DNA of 64,000 bases. Source: Elusimicrobiota bacterium. Its GTDB lineage: Bacteria; Elusimicrobiota; Elusimicrobia; Elusimicrobiales; UBA9959. The notes under the pieces are model-generated. The model was given only the letters and a program-made list of their open reading frames with translations. It made no database searches and was not told the origin of the DNA. Shown here piece after piece: positions 42,299-50,931 of the stretch. The DNA is taken from assembly GCA_019135865.1 (NCBI GenBank), contig JAGVVD010000058.1, positions 106,764-170,763 of the forward strand. The letters run 5' to 3'. The translations under genes and the position numbers were made by a program. Numbering within the stretch: the stretch's first letter is position 1; each line of letters opens with the position of its first letter.

Positions 42299-44368
42299 GT
42301 GAAAGAGAGGAAGCCCGCGCCGCGGATCGCCTTCATCACGCCGTCGCCGGCGACGCTCAAACACGACTGGTACAAGGACCTGCTCTGGCAGAAGGTGGGC
42401 GTCCCGAACCTCGCCGGTTATCTGAAGCGGGCCGGTTTCCCGGACATAGTCCAGTACGACTTCACCAACCAGGTGCGCGCCGCCTACGCGGCCTCGCCCG
42501 GCTCGGTCAGGCTGATGCTTTACGCCGACGCGGAGGCGGTCGCGGATTTCCTGCGCGGCGGGACCTCGCCGCGGGCCCGGCGCATCCGCGCTCAGACGGC
42601 TTTCCTCCTCGACGCGCTGGGCGTGGAGGAGAAGGACCTGTTCGGCCTTTCCCTGGCGCACTTCCTGGGCGACGACCGCGAGATAGCGCTGGGCGCGCGC
42701 CTGGCGCGGTGCCTGGCGAAGCTGCTCAAGGAGCGCTACCCGCGCTGCGCGGTCATGCTGGGCGGCATGCAGAACATGTCGACGGATTTCCAGCGCCGCG
42801 ACTACGAGGCCCTGCTGCGCGGGACCCCCTGGCTGGACTACGCCGTCTGCGGCGAGGCCCACGAGGCCGCGCTGGCCGTCTGCCGCGCGGTGCGCGACGC
42901 GCGCCCGCTGAGGACGCCCCGGCATATCAGAGCCCGGCGCGTCGGCGCCGGCCTGCTGCTGGAGGCGTCCCGGGGGAAGGACCTGGCCCGCTATTTCGTG
43001 CCGGAACCGCCCGGCGGACCCGCGGACCCTTCCGTGCCCTACGGCTTTCCCGCCTATGACAAGGCCAACTCGGCGGCCTTCGCCTATACCGGCCGGCGGA
43101 TCCGGCAGTTCTACCATCTGCCGGCCTCGCTCGCCCCCCTCGAGAGGAAGTTCGGGCCGGACAACTACCTCACGCTGCAGGTCAGCTTCAGCGAGGGCTG
43201 CGACTTCGGCTGCCTTTTCTGCAGCAATGCCGGCTCCGGCGTGTTCAGCCTCGGCCTCGACGAGTCGATACGCATCCTGAAACTTTTCCGCGACGAGTAC
43301 GGCTGCCGTCACTTCCTTTTCTACGACCCCAACTTCAACCCTTCCCGCCGGTACGCCCGGGAATTCCTCGCGAGGATCATCAAGGCCCGGCTCGACATCC
43401 GCTGGGCGGACTGTTTCAACCTCCGCGTGATGGACGAGGAGCTCGTCGCGATGATGCGCGAGGCCGGAGTGGTCAAGGTCGTGGCGGGCGCCGAGTACCC
43501 CACGCCGCGCATGCTGAAATACATAAACAAGGGCGTCACGGTGGACAGGATCAACCGGAACCTGGAACTGCTGCACAAGGCCGGCATCTGGAACCACGTG
43601 CTGCTGATCACCGGCATGCCTACGGAGAACGACGAGGATCTCCGCCAGCTGGAAAGCTGGCTCCGCGACACGAAGGACCTGATAAACGCCTACACGGTAG
43701 GCTCCTTCCACATGGCCGACAATTCCCCCTTCCAGCGGGACCCGGCGAAGTTCGGCTTCAGGATCAAGGACGCCCTGAAGCTCTACTGCCAGACCGGCTT
43801 CGACGAGAAAGGAGGTCCGGACTGGCGCGAGAAAGAGGAGCGGAACGCGCGCAGCAACCGCCGCGTCAGGGAGTTCATCGACGACCTCAAGCGAAGCCGC
43901 AAGCCCACCGGCACCCGGATGGACGACTCGCATCTGCTGATGTACCTCTACCGCACGCTCGGCCACGGCAGGAAAGCGCTCATCGAGCGCCTCTACGAGT
44001 CCGCCTGCACGGTGAACCCTCATATCCTCCCCGCTTACCGGGCCCTGGCCGCACAGGCCCGGACCCCGTCTTCCCCGCTAGCCCGCGCGCTGCGCGGCGC
44101 CGGCGCCGCGCTGGAACTTTCCCGGCCCGGCCCGGAGGAACTGTCGTTCACGCTCGTCTCGCGCGGCGCGCGCCTGCGCTGCGGGCTGCGGGCGCGCAGC
44201 GAGGACGTGCACATCGGCCCGGCCGCCGGCCGCCGCCACGGCGATCTCTTCGTGCTGCGGACCGGGGAGGAACTCCGGGGCGGCGGTCAGGCGGGGCTCC
44301 GGAGGGTCCTCCCCGTTCTTCTCAAGGCGGCCGAATCCTGGTCCGGGACGGGCCTGCCGGGAAAATGA
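42299..44368 (+). CDS. B12-binding-type radical SAM protein of the nitrogenase-paralog locus
   Basis: A 689-residue protein. The N-terminal 250 residues resemble a Rossmann-like cobalamin-binding domain (RIAFITPSPATLKHDWYKDL; MLGGMQN). A radical SAM core follows with CDFGCLFC, the CxxxCxxC that binds the [4Fe-4S]-SAM cluster, then a TIM-barrel (YDPNFNP, AGAEYPTPRML, LLITGMPTENDED) and a 200-residue tail of unknown fold. The GTG at 42299 is used because it is where similarity begins and a promoter ends seven bases before. Next to NifH/NifD relatives, it probably modifies or builds the cofactor they act on (inference). Confidence 0.82.
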   Translation: MKERKPAPRIAFITPSPATLKHDWYKDLLWQKVGVPNLAGYLKRAGFPDIVQYDFTNQVRAAYAASPGSVRLMLYADAEAVADFLRGGTSPRARRIRAQTAFLLDALGVEEKDLFGLSLAHFLGDDREIALGARLARCLAKLLKERYPRCAVMLGGMQNMSTDFQRRDYEALLRGTPWLDYAVCGEAHEAALAVCRAVRDARPLRTPRHIRARRVGAGLLLEASRGKDLARYFVPEPPGGPADPSVPYGFPAYDKANSAAFAYTGRRIRQFYHLPASLAPLERKFGPDNYLTLQVSFSEGCDFGCLFCSNAGSGVFSLGLDESIRILKLFRDEYGCRHFLFYDPNFNPSRRYAREFLARIIKARLDIRWADCFNLRVMDEELVAMMREAGVVKVVAGAEYPTPRMLKYINKGVTVDRINRNLELLHKAGIWNHVLLITGMPTENDEDLRQLESWLRDTKDLINAYTVGSFHMADNSPFQRDPAKFGFRIKDALKLYCQTGFDEKGGPDWREKEERNARSNRRVREFIDDLKRSRKPTGTRMDDSHLLMYLYRTLGHGRKALIERLYESACTVNPHILPAYRALAAQARTPSSPLARALRGAGAALELSRPGPEELSFTLVSRGARLRCGLRARSEDVHIGPAAGRRHGDLFVLRTGEELRGGGQAGLRRVLPVLLKAAESWSGTGLPGK

Positions 44369-44520
44369 AGCCCCCGGACGCGGGCGGGGCGGAGCGGGAC
44401 CGCGGACGTTCACGAAAGAACGCCCGGTTTTTGATATTATAGCCGGACCTCCTCCACGCGCGCCCGGCGAGCGTCCGGAAGGGACGCCGCGCGCGGGCGA
44501 ACGGAGCGCATCATCGTAAT

Positions 44521-45399
44521 ATGAGCACAACACCCATCCGGGACAGGCACGGGCATCCAGTGGAAATGACCCTGAGCGACGGCGACCGCGCTTTGGAACT
44601 GACGCCGGCGGGGCTCGAGGCCGCGCTGAAACTCCGGCGCCGCCTGCTCCACCAGCAGCGGCTGTATTCGACGGGAATACGGAAATTGTTCGGTTTCCTG
44701 CCCACCCGGGCCAGGATCACCCTCTGGAACGGGGCCGCTTTCATGCTGGGGGCCCCGCGGGACATGGGCACCTTTATCTGCGACCTGGACGGCATCATAC
44801 TGCGCGACCAGTACGATATCGCCGGCAGGCCCGCCGGCATGACGGTGATAGACGCCGGCGCCAACATAGGCGTATTCTCGCTTTACGCCGCCGCCCTCGG
44901 GGCGAAAAGGGTCTACGCCTTCGAACCGGTGGCCGAAACTTTAAAGATGCTCAGGCGCAACCTGGCGCTGAGCCGGGCCGGGGCCGCGGTAAGGGCGTTC
45001 AACCTGGCCCTGGGGGAGACCGAGGGCAGGGCCGAGATAAAATACGGTATCGACGGAGCGGGTTCGGCGATGATAGCGGGGGAGGATACCGTGAACGCCG
45101 GCGTCTATTACCCCTTCAGGCGGCAAGTGCGCGTGGCCCCGCTGGATTCGCTGGTCAAAGGCAGGGTGGACTTCGTGAAAATGGACGTGGAGGGCTACGA
45201 GGCGAAGGCGCTGGCCGGGGCCGGGGGCCTGATAAACCGGTGGAAACCGGTGCTCTCGCTGGCGGCCTATCACCGCCCCGCCGACAGGCGGACGCTGCGC
45301 CGGGCGCTGAGCCGTCTGCAGCCCGGCTACCGGGCGCGGTTCAACGCCTTCGCGGAGGAGGACCTTTGCTGCGAATTCGGCGGGGGCGGCCAGGCATGA
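44521..45399 (+). CDS. FkbM-family SAM-dependent methyltransferase
   Basis: A 292-residue methyltransferase. The SAM-binding motif I is VIDAGANIGVFSLYAA (about residues 108-123), with FEPVAETLKMLRRNL and the FkbM marker DFVKMDVEGYE. The first 90 residues are a family-specific cap. Its stop overlaps the next ATG (ATGA), so it belongs to the nitrogenase-paralog operon. FkbM enzymes methylate hydroxyls of sugars or small molecules; here it could methylate a cofactor side chain. No good Shine-Dalgarno; a TATTAT at 44435-44440 may be the operon -10. Confidence 0.88.
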   Translation: MSTTPIRDRHGHPVEMTLSDGDRALELTPAGLEAALKLRRRLLHQQRLYSTGIRKLFGFLPTRARITLWNGAAFMLGAPRDMGTFICDLDGIILRDQYDIAGRPAGMTVIDAGANIGVFSLYAAALGAKRVYAFEPVAETLKMLRRNLALSRAGAAVRAFNLALGETEGRAEIKYGIDGAGSAMIAGEDTVNAGVYYPFRRQVRVAPLDSLVKGRVDFVKMDVEGYEAKALAGAGGLINRWKPVLSLAAYHRPADRRTLRRALSRLQPGYRARFNAFAEEDLCCEFGGGGQA

Positions 45400-46688
45400 A
45401 AGAACTGGAACGGAAATTCCCCAAGACCTATGTCCTGCCTTACCAACTGGGCGTCTACCTGGCGGTCAACGCCGTAAGCGACGCCTGCCTGGTGGTGGAC
45501 GGGCCCAACTGCGTGCTGCCCAAGGCCGATCTGCTGGCCGGCAACCACGACCTTAATTCCACCCTGCTGTCGCCGCTGGGGCGCCACCGGGTGGTCTGCA
45601 CCATGACCGGCCCCCTGCCGCAGCAGTCCGGCCGGGAGAAGAAACTCGCGCGCCTGCTGGAAAGCGCGGCCCGCGAGGAAGAGTACGGGGTCGTGCTGGT
45701 GACCGGCCTGCCTTTCATGGACCTGGCCGGGGCGGACTACGACGGCATAGCCGCCGGGATCGGGGGCCCGGCGCCGGTGGCGGCCGTGCCGGCCCTCTCC
45801 ATGGAGGGCGACTGGCTGGACGGCTACGACAGGACGCTGGAAGCCCTGGTCGGCGCGCTGCCGGCGCGGCGGCCGGCCAGAAAAAAGAATTCCGCGGCCG
45901 TGATCGGCTACCTTCACGATCGCGGCGAGGGCGATCACAGGGCCAACCTCGCCGAATTGCGCCGCCTCCTGAAGCTGGCCGGCCTGGAACCGGCCTGCGT
46001 GCTGCCCGACGGCGGAACTTTCAGGGACTGGGACCGGGCCCTGTCGGCGGAGATCGTGGTCTCGCTCCCTTACGGCAGGCGGGCCGCCGCCCGCCTGGCA
46101 GCCCGCACCGGGGCCAGGCTGGTGGAGACCGCTCTGCCGGCCGGGCTCGCCGGCACCACCGCCTGGCTGGCGGCGCTCCGCCGCGCGGCCGGCCTGGGCG
46201 CCCCGCCCCCGGAGGTCCACGCGGCGGAAAAAGCGGCCGCGCTGGCCCTGTCGAACGCGCTGGACATGCTGACCCATTCCGGCCTGATCTACGCCGGGGA
46301 CCCGCACCTTCTGGGCGCCGTCGGCGGTTTCGCCCGCGAGCTGGGCCTGCGCGTGCAGGCGGCCTTCCTGAACTGCCGCAGCCGCCGGTTGTCCCCGGGC
46401 GCGGCGGCCCCGGTAACGCTTTTCTCGCCCGGCGTCGAGGCCGCGCGGGCGGCCGCGCGGGCCCTGGAGGGCTACGACAGGCCGGCCCTCGCCGTCTGCG
46501 ATTCCCTCGCCCTGGAGGAAGGCTTCGCCGCCGGCGCGGCCCGGATCGAGTTCGGCTTCCCCTCCTACACCAGGCATTGCCTGCACGACGAGCCTTTCCT
46601 GGGCTACGCCGGGGCCGCGGCTTTCGGCGGCCGCCTGCTGAACGCGGCTCTGCGGCACGGGGACGGATCGGCGGAGGTACGCGCGTGA
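45396..46688 (+). CDS. NifD/NifK-like nitrogenase component 1 paralog
   Basis: A 430-residue member of the nitrogenase component 1 superfamily (NifD/K, BchN/B, NflD, CfbD). Ligand-type cysteines are Cys31, Cys39 (DGPNCVLPK, matching the GPxGC site) and Cys68 (VVCTMTGP, matching the TTC site), enough to hold an iron-sulfur cluster. It is shorter than NifD, and I see no counterpart of the FeMo-cofactor ligands Cys275 and His442. It starts within the FkbM stop and ends within the next start (GTGA), so all three are translationally coupled. Likely role: binding an unknown substrate for ATP-driven reduction. Confidence 0.85.
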   Translation: MKELERKFPKTYVLPYQLGVYLAVNAVSDACLVVDGPNCVLPKADLLAGNHDLNSTLLSPLGRHRVVCTMTGPLPQQSGREKKLARLLESAAREEEYGVVLVTGLPFMDLAGADYDGIAAGIGGPAPVAAVPALSMEGDWLDGYDRTLEALVGALPARRPARKKNSAAVIGYLHDRGEGDHRANLAELRRLLKLAGLEPACVLPDGGTFRDWDRALSAEIVVSLPYGRRAAARLAARTGARLVETALPAGLAGTTAWLAALRRAAGLGAPPPEVHAAEKAAALALSNALDMLTHSGLIYAGDPHLLGAVGGFARELGLRVQAAFLNCRSRRLSPGAAAPVTLFSPGVEAARAAARALEGYDRPALAVCDSLALEEGFAAGAARIEFGFPSYTRHCLHDEPFLGYAGAAAFGGRLLNAALRHGDGSAEVRA

Positions 46689-49198
46689 AACCGCTGGAGA
46701 GCGTGGTCTTCTTCGGCAAGGGCGGCATAGGCAAGAGCACGCTGGCCTCCAACCTCTCCGTGCTGCTGGCGGCCGGCGGCGGCAAGGTGCTGCATGTGGG
46801 CTGCGACCCCAAGATGGATTCCACGCTGGCCCTGGCCCGCGGCCGCGTCCCGCCCTTCAACGGCTCCCCCGGGCCGGACGCCGGGGAACGCCTGCGCGGC
46901 TTCATCAGGCCCGCCGCCGTCGAGGGCGTGCACTGCGTGGAGGCCGGCGGGCCGGAGGCCGGCCTGGGCTGCGCCGGGGCGGGCATAGGCGCTCTCCTGG
47001 AAGCCATCAAGGACTCGGCCATACTGGAGAAGGACGGCTATACCGCCGCCGTCTTCGACGTGCTGGGCGACGTGGTCTGCGGCGGTTTCGCCGCCCCGCT
47101 GCGACGGGGCTTCGCCCGCAAGGTCGTCATAGTCACCTCCGAGGAACCCCTTTCCCTTTATTCCGCCAACCGTCTCATCGCCATGGTCGGCAATTATTCC
47201 CGCAACGGCGTTTACCTGGCCGGCCTGGCCGTCAACCTCAGGGACCCGGCCGGAGCCGCCGCGGCGGAAGCTTTCGCCGCCGCGGTGAACACCAGGGTGC
47301 TCGGGATCATACCGAGGGACCCGGCCGTGCAGGCCGCCGAACGGCTGGGGGTGCCGGCGGTGCTGCACGCCCCCGGCAGCGGTTTCGCCGGGGCGCTGAC
47401 GCGCCTGGCCGGGGCCATCTCCGCGGCGGGCCCGCGAACGAAGCCGCCGCGGCCGCTGAGCGACGCCGGGTTCGGTCTTTTCGCGGCCGGACGCGCCGTC
47501 CCCCGTGCGCCCGCCCCCGGGGCGGGAAAGGTCCGCGCCGGCGCCGCCGGCGTGGAGGAGGCGTTCAAGGCGGCCGGCCTCACCCCCTCGGGAATGGAAG
47601 GGGAACAGATCGTCTGCGACTGGGACTCTCCGGCCGGCAGGGTGAAGGTGGTGCTGGCGGCGGCCGGACCCGCGACCGCCGGCCAGCTGCTTTTCTCCGA
47701 CTGTGCCGCCTGCCTGCACCCGTCCTCGGACCCCGGTATTGCGCGCAAGGTGGACATCATGGACGCCGTCCGCGGGCTGACCGGTTTCCGTTTCGACCAG
47801 CTGCTGGGTTATTTCGGCCTGGGGAGCGCTTTCCACGGCGCCGTCGGCGCCCTCGGCGCGTCGTCCGGCTTTTCCGACCGCGCTGACAGGGCCGGCGGGG
47901 AGCCGCGCACCCCTCACCTGGGCTCCGGCCACTGGTACCGGTTCCTGTTCTCTTCCGGTTCCGCGGAACTGGCGCTGCCGCCGGACCTGGTGGTGGTGGA
48001 GCACGGCGACGCCGAATGCCGCTTCTGCGACTCCTTCGGAGGGCCGCTGGGCCTGTTCGGCGGCAGGCCCGGCTCCGTGCCGGACCTGCCCAAGGCCAGG
48101 CCAAATGTTTTTTCCACCGGCCTGGGCCGGCGCGAGGCCCTGCTCGGCGACGAGGGCCTGGTGAAGGAAGCGCTGGAGGCCGCCGCCGCGTCGGCGGGAC
48201 CGGGCGGGCTGGTGGAGTTCTATTCCACCTGCGCTCCTCTACTGCTCGCCGGGGATACGGACCCGGCGGTCAGGGCCGCGGCCGGCCGCACCGGGGCCGC
48301 GATCAGCCGGCAGAATTACAACAGCTACGAGGAATATTCGGAGTCCCGGGCCGCCGCCCGCTCGGCGCTGATCCTGCGCGGGCTCAAGCGCGGCCGGAAA
48401 ACCGGCGCGCAGCCGCGCTTCGACGTCGCCCTGCACGGTTACGACGAACGCCTGGCCGGGCCGCTGCGCGGGCTGCTGGCGAAGGCCGGGGCCTCCGCGG
48501 CGGCGGTAACGGAGGAACTCTACGGCCCGCTGCTGGAGGCGCGGCTGCAGGTGCTGCGCCGCCGCGACGAGGCCCTCTGCCCGGCACTCGACAGGGCAGG
48601 CATCCCGTGGGTCGTCCCGCCGGCCCCTTACGGTTTCGAAGGCAGCAAAGCCTGGCTCAAGGCAATCCTGAAGGCGCTGGGACGGAGGCTGCCGGCGGCG
48701 GCCCTTCCTTCCCGGGAACAGGCCGCCAGGCTGCGCTCCCTGCGTGCGCTGGCCCGGAAGTACCGCATAGGGCTATCGGCGCCCGCGGATGAAATAGGGA
48801 ACATAATCGGGGACCGGCTGGCCGAGGGCCTGGGGATCGCGGCGGAAGCCGGGTTCGGTTTCGAACTGCTGGTCTACCTGGAGGACGGAGCCGGGCGGAC
48901 CGCCGCCCTCGGCGACGCGGCACGCCTGGGCAGGGCGCTGAAAACCCGCGGCCTGCGGACCAGGTTCTTCTCCACGCCCGCGGAACTTCAAAGGCTGCTG
49001 TCCCGCCGGGGAGGCCCGGACCTGGTCTATTCGGACCTGCGCCGCGACCCGCGGGTCCTGGCCGCCGGCAGAAACCCTTTCTCCTCGCTGCTCTTCGAAC
49101 CGGGATACGAAGGGGCGCTGGAATCGGCGCGCCGCCTGCTGGAACTTTGCCAGTGGAAGTTCAGCGCCAGGTACCTGGCGCGGCCGTCCTCGCTTTGA
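46685..49198 (+). CDS. NifH-like ATPase fused to a second component-1-like domain
   Basis: An 837-residue fusion. Residues 1-265 are a NifH/BchL-type iron protein: P-loop GKGGIGKST (11-19), switch [11 protein letters not shown], Cys96 (GLGCAGAG) and Cys132 ([11 protein letters not shown]), the ligands of the bridging [4Fe-4S] cluster. The nitrogenase Arg100 is Ala. Residues about 290-440 are an unfamiliar segment with Cys311 and CAAC (340-343). Residues about 435-837 are component-1-like, with CRFC (445-448), [12 protein letters not shown] and YSTC (Cys516). The GTG at 46685 follows GGAGG. Reductase and part of its partner are thus in one chain. Followed by a terminator. Confidence 0.85.
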   Translation: MKPLESVVFFGKGGIGKSTLASNLSVLLAAGGGKVLHVGCDPKMDSTLALARGRVPPFNGSPGPDAGERLRGFIRPAAVEGVHCVEAGGPEAGLGCAGAGIGALLEAIKDSAILEKDGYTAAVFDVLGDVVCGGFAAPLRRGFARKVVIVTSEEPLSLYSANRLIAMVGNYSRNGVYLAGLAVNLRDPAGAAAAEAFAAAVNTRVLGIIPRDPAVQAAERLGVPAVLHAPGSGFAGALTRLAGAISAAGPRTKPPRPLSDAGFGLFAAGRAVPRAPAPGAGKVRAGAAGVEEAFKAAGLTPSGMEGEQIVCDWDSPAGRVKVVLAAAGPATAGQLLFSDCAACLHPSSDPGIARKVDIMDAVRGLTGFRFDQLLGYFGLGSAFHGAVGALGASSGFSDRADRAGGEPRTPHLGSGHWYRFLFSSGSAELALPPDLVVVEHGDAECRFCDSFGGPLGLFGGRPGSVPDLPKARPNVFSTGLGRREALLGDEGLVKEALEAAAASAGPGGLVEFYSTCAPLLLAGDTDPAVRAAAGRTGAAISRQNYNSYEEYSESRAAARSALILRGLKRGRKTGAQPRFDVALHGYDERLAGPLRGLLAKAGASAAAVTEELYGPLLEARLQVLRRRDEALCPALDRAGIPWVVPPAPYGFEGSKAWLKAILKALGRRLPAAALPSREQAARLRSLRALARKYRIGLSAPADEIGNIIGDRLAEGLGIAAEAGFGFELLVYLEDGAGRTAALGDAARLGRALKTRGLRTRFFSTPAELQRLLSRRGGPDLVYSDLRRDPRVLAAGRNPFSSLLFEPGYEGALESARRLLELCQWKFSARYLARPSSL

Positions 49199-49305
49199 GT
49201 TATCCGGGCAGGTCCCGCTTCCGGAGGCGCCGATCACGGCCAGGGACGTAGCGGCCTTTTAGACGTGAGACGGTGACGCCGAGGCGCGCCTGCCAGGCAA
49301 GAGGC

Positions 49306-49332
49306 CGGGACCCGAAAAAGGCCCGTTTTTTT
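49306..49332 (+). terminator. Terminator of the nitrogenase-paralog operon
   Basis: CGGG-A-CC / GG-CCCG stem with a single bulge and CGAAAAA loop, followed by seven Ts. It lies about 110 bases after the fusion-gene stop. The rest of 49199-49395 shows no gene. Confidence 0.7.
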
Positions 49333-49395
49333 GTCATCATAGGACCGGGCGGGAAGGTCATGTAGTCCCTGCTTGCCGTCTTTCAAAGAGGTGAT

Positions 49396-50268
49396 ATGAG
49401 TACACTTGCACTGCTGCTCTCCCTGTTGTGCGCTCCGGCCGCCTCCGCCGGAGAGGGCGCCCGCGCCGATATCAGGGACATCGCGGAGACCAGCCGCCTG
49501 GCGGAGCAGATAGCCCACCTGACCTGGCCTTTCGAACAGGCCTCTTCCTCCTCGGCCACCCGCGGCCTGCTGGACCTGGCCGGGCTGACGCGCGCCGAAC
49601 TGGCGGCGGTCAGGTCGGAAAGAATACCCCACCTCAAGCCGCTGCCGGAATTCGCCAAGCTCGATCATTACACTTACCGCGACGCCACGCTGGCCGCTTC
49701 GCAGAACCTGCTGGTCTTCCTCGCGGCCAGCCCCGCCCTGCCCGGGGAGGCCCTCGGGCGCGCCGGCGCCGCGGCGCGAGCCCTGCTGCCTCTGCTGAAT
49801 TCGGAAGCACTGCGCATCTCCGTGGCGGATCCCGGTTCACTCTATGCCAAGCGCATAGCCGATATGGACAGGGACCTGGAGGAGAGCGCCGGGAACATAC
49901 AGGAGACCGACTCCACGCTGGCCCTGGCGGAACTTATGCTGGCGCTGGGGGAATACCGGCGGCGCAACGGCGCGCCGCCCGCCCGGCTGGAAGCCCTGGT
50001 CCCCGAGTTCATCGAGCGGATCCCGCTCTGGGCCACGCGACACCACCAGGCCAGCGCCAAGGTAGTCAATTACGGGGGCTCGGACAAGAAACCCGCCAAG
50101 GCCGTCACCGACGACGGCGGCTGGCTGTATTTCTCTTCCCCGCTTTCCAGGTATTACGGCCAGGTGTTCCCCAACTGCAGGCACAAGATGCGGGACGGCA
50201 GGCCCGCCTACCTGCTGGGCGGTCCTGAGCATGACCGGCCGCAGACCGGCAAGGCCGCCGCGCAATAA
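49396..50268 (+). CDS. Secreted protein with pseudopilin-like C-terminus
   Basis: A 290-residue exported protein: signal peptide (LALLLSLLCAPAASA), a mainly helical domain (residues 25-170), then a segment with EYRRRNGAPPARLEAL, DDGGWLYFSSPLS and YYGQVFPNC that resembles the C-terminal region of type II secretion pseudopilins (GspG-like: xRxNGxxPxxLxxL and DGWGxxY), though without a pilin helix. AGAGGTGAT precedes the ATG. It directly follows the nitrogenase-paralog terminator and is probably not part of that system. Confidence 0.55.
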   Translation: MSTLALLLSLLCAPAASAGEGARADIRDIAETSRLAEQIAHLTWPFEQASSSSATRGLLDLAGLTRAELAAVRSERIPHLKPLPEFAKLDHYTYRDATLAASQNLLVFLAASPALPGEALGRAGAAARALLPLLNSEALRISVADPGSLYAKRIADMDRDLEESAGNIQETDSTLALAELMLALGEYRRRNGAPPARLEALVPEFIERIPLWATRHHQASAKVVNYGGSDKKPAKAVTDDGGWLYFSSPLSRYYGQVFPNCRHKMRDGRPAYLLGGPEHDRPQTGKAAAQ

Positions 50269-50288
50269 AGGAAGTCCGCCCCGGGGAC

Positions 50289-50312
50289 GCGGCGGAGCGG
50301 CCGCTCCGCCGC
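50289..50312 (+). terminator. Perfect 24-bp palindrome after the secreted protein gene
   Basis: GCGGCGGAGCGG and its exact reverse complement with no loop, 21 bases past the stop, followed by TTTACGG. It may be a terminator or a regulator site; with no unpaired loop it would form a slightly opened hairpin. Confidence 0.5.
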
Positions 50313-50322
50313 TTTACGGACA

Positions 50323-50352
50323 TTGACCGGAAAAAGGAATAAAACCTAGACT
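50323..50352 (+). promoter_or_regulatory. Promoter TTGACC-18-TAGACT with leaderless start
   Basis: -35 TTGACC (50323-50328), an 18-base spacer and -10 TAGACT (50347-50352). Six bases separate it from the ATG at 50359 and there is no Shine-Dalgarno in front of that ATG. Confidence 0.55.
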
Positions 50353-50358
50353 AACGGC

Positions 50359-50871
50359 ATGCGAACATATATCCTGCCGTCCCTGCTGCTGCCCCTCCTC
50401 CTGCTCTCGGCGCCCCTCCCGGCCCAGGCCGCGAAAAAAACGAGACCCGCGGCCAAGTCTTCCGATTACAGGGAGATCCCCGCGTTCAACTGGGACCTCG
50501 CCGCCTCCGGATTCATGATCCTGTTCAAAGACCGCAACAGGGAGATAGAAGCCTCCGAACCCGGCCGCTTTTTTCCGCGCACCGTGGCCTTCGCCCTGGG
50601 ACGCATAGACGGCAAAGGGCATTTCCTGAAGCTCAACTGCGGCTCGACCCCGTCCTGCGGGGCCAGGACGTCCGAACTGGAAGAACGCATGGTATATTCC
50701 ACCCTGCTGGAGACCATACGCACGCCGAAAGCCGCCAAAGAGCAGCTGTACGACCCCCGGACCTGGGCATTAACGTCCCTGGGCCTGGATTACATCGAAA
50801 AATTGCGCAAGCGTTATCCGGACCTCGACAAACGCCTCGGCGGGCTTGTACGCGCCGCGTTCGGTGAATAA
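50359..50871 (+). CDS. Small secreted protein of unknown function
   Basis: A 170-residue exported protein with a Leu-rich signal peptide (SLLLPLLLLSAPLPAQA). The mature part is alpha/beta with two close cysteines (LNCGSTPSCG), a likely disulfide, and a helical C-terminus (GLDYIEKLRKRYPDLDKRLGGLV). I recognise no family. It is a single-gene unit, and its promoter places transcription start at the ATG. Confidence 0.55.
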   Translation: MRTYILPSLLLPLLLLSAPLPAQAAKKTRPAAKSSDYREIPAFNWDLAASGFMILFKDRNREIEASEPGRFFPRTVAFALGRIDGKGHFLKLNCGSTPSCGARTSELEERMVYSTLLETIRTPKAAKEQLYDPRTWALTSLGLDYIEKLRKRYPDLDKRLGGLVRAAFGE

Positions 50872-50931
50872 TAAGGAAGGACGGGACACGGGTTTCCCCG
50901 CCGGCGGCGCGGGGAAAAGCGGGCGCGCCGT

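Noticed and set aside
40429..43059. An 876-residue plus-strand open frame over the subtilase and radical SAM start
   Set aside because: Runs antisense through the protease and out of frame in the radical SAM gene; Arg/Gly-rich noise.
45396..49198. A true nitrogenase (nifHDK)
   Set aside because: Only paralogs: fused and shortened, FeMo-cofactor ligands not seen, Arg100 changed, and no nifB/E/N nearby.
45396..49198. Chlorophyll-type reductase (BchLNB or BchXYZ)
   Set aside because: Gene sizes, fusion and surrounding genes differ, and no other bch genes are present. Cannot be fully excluded without a tree.
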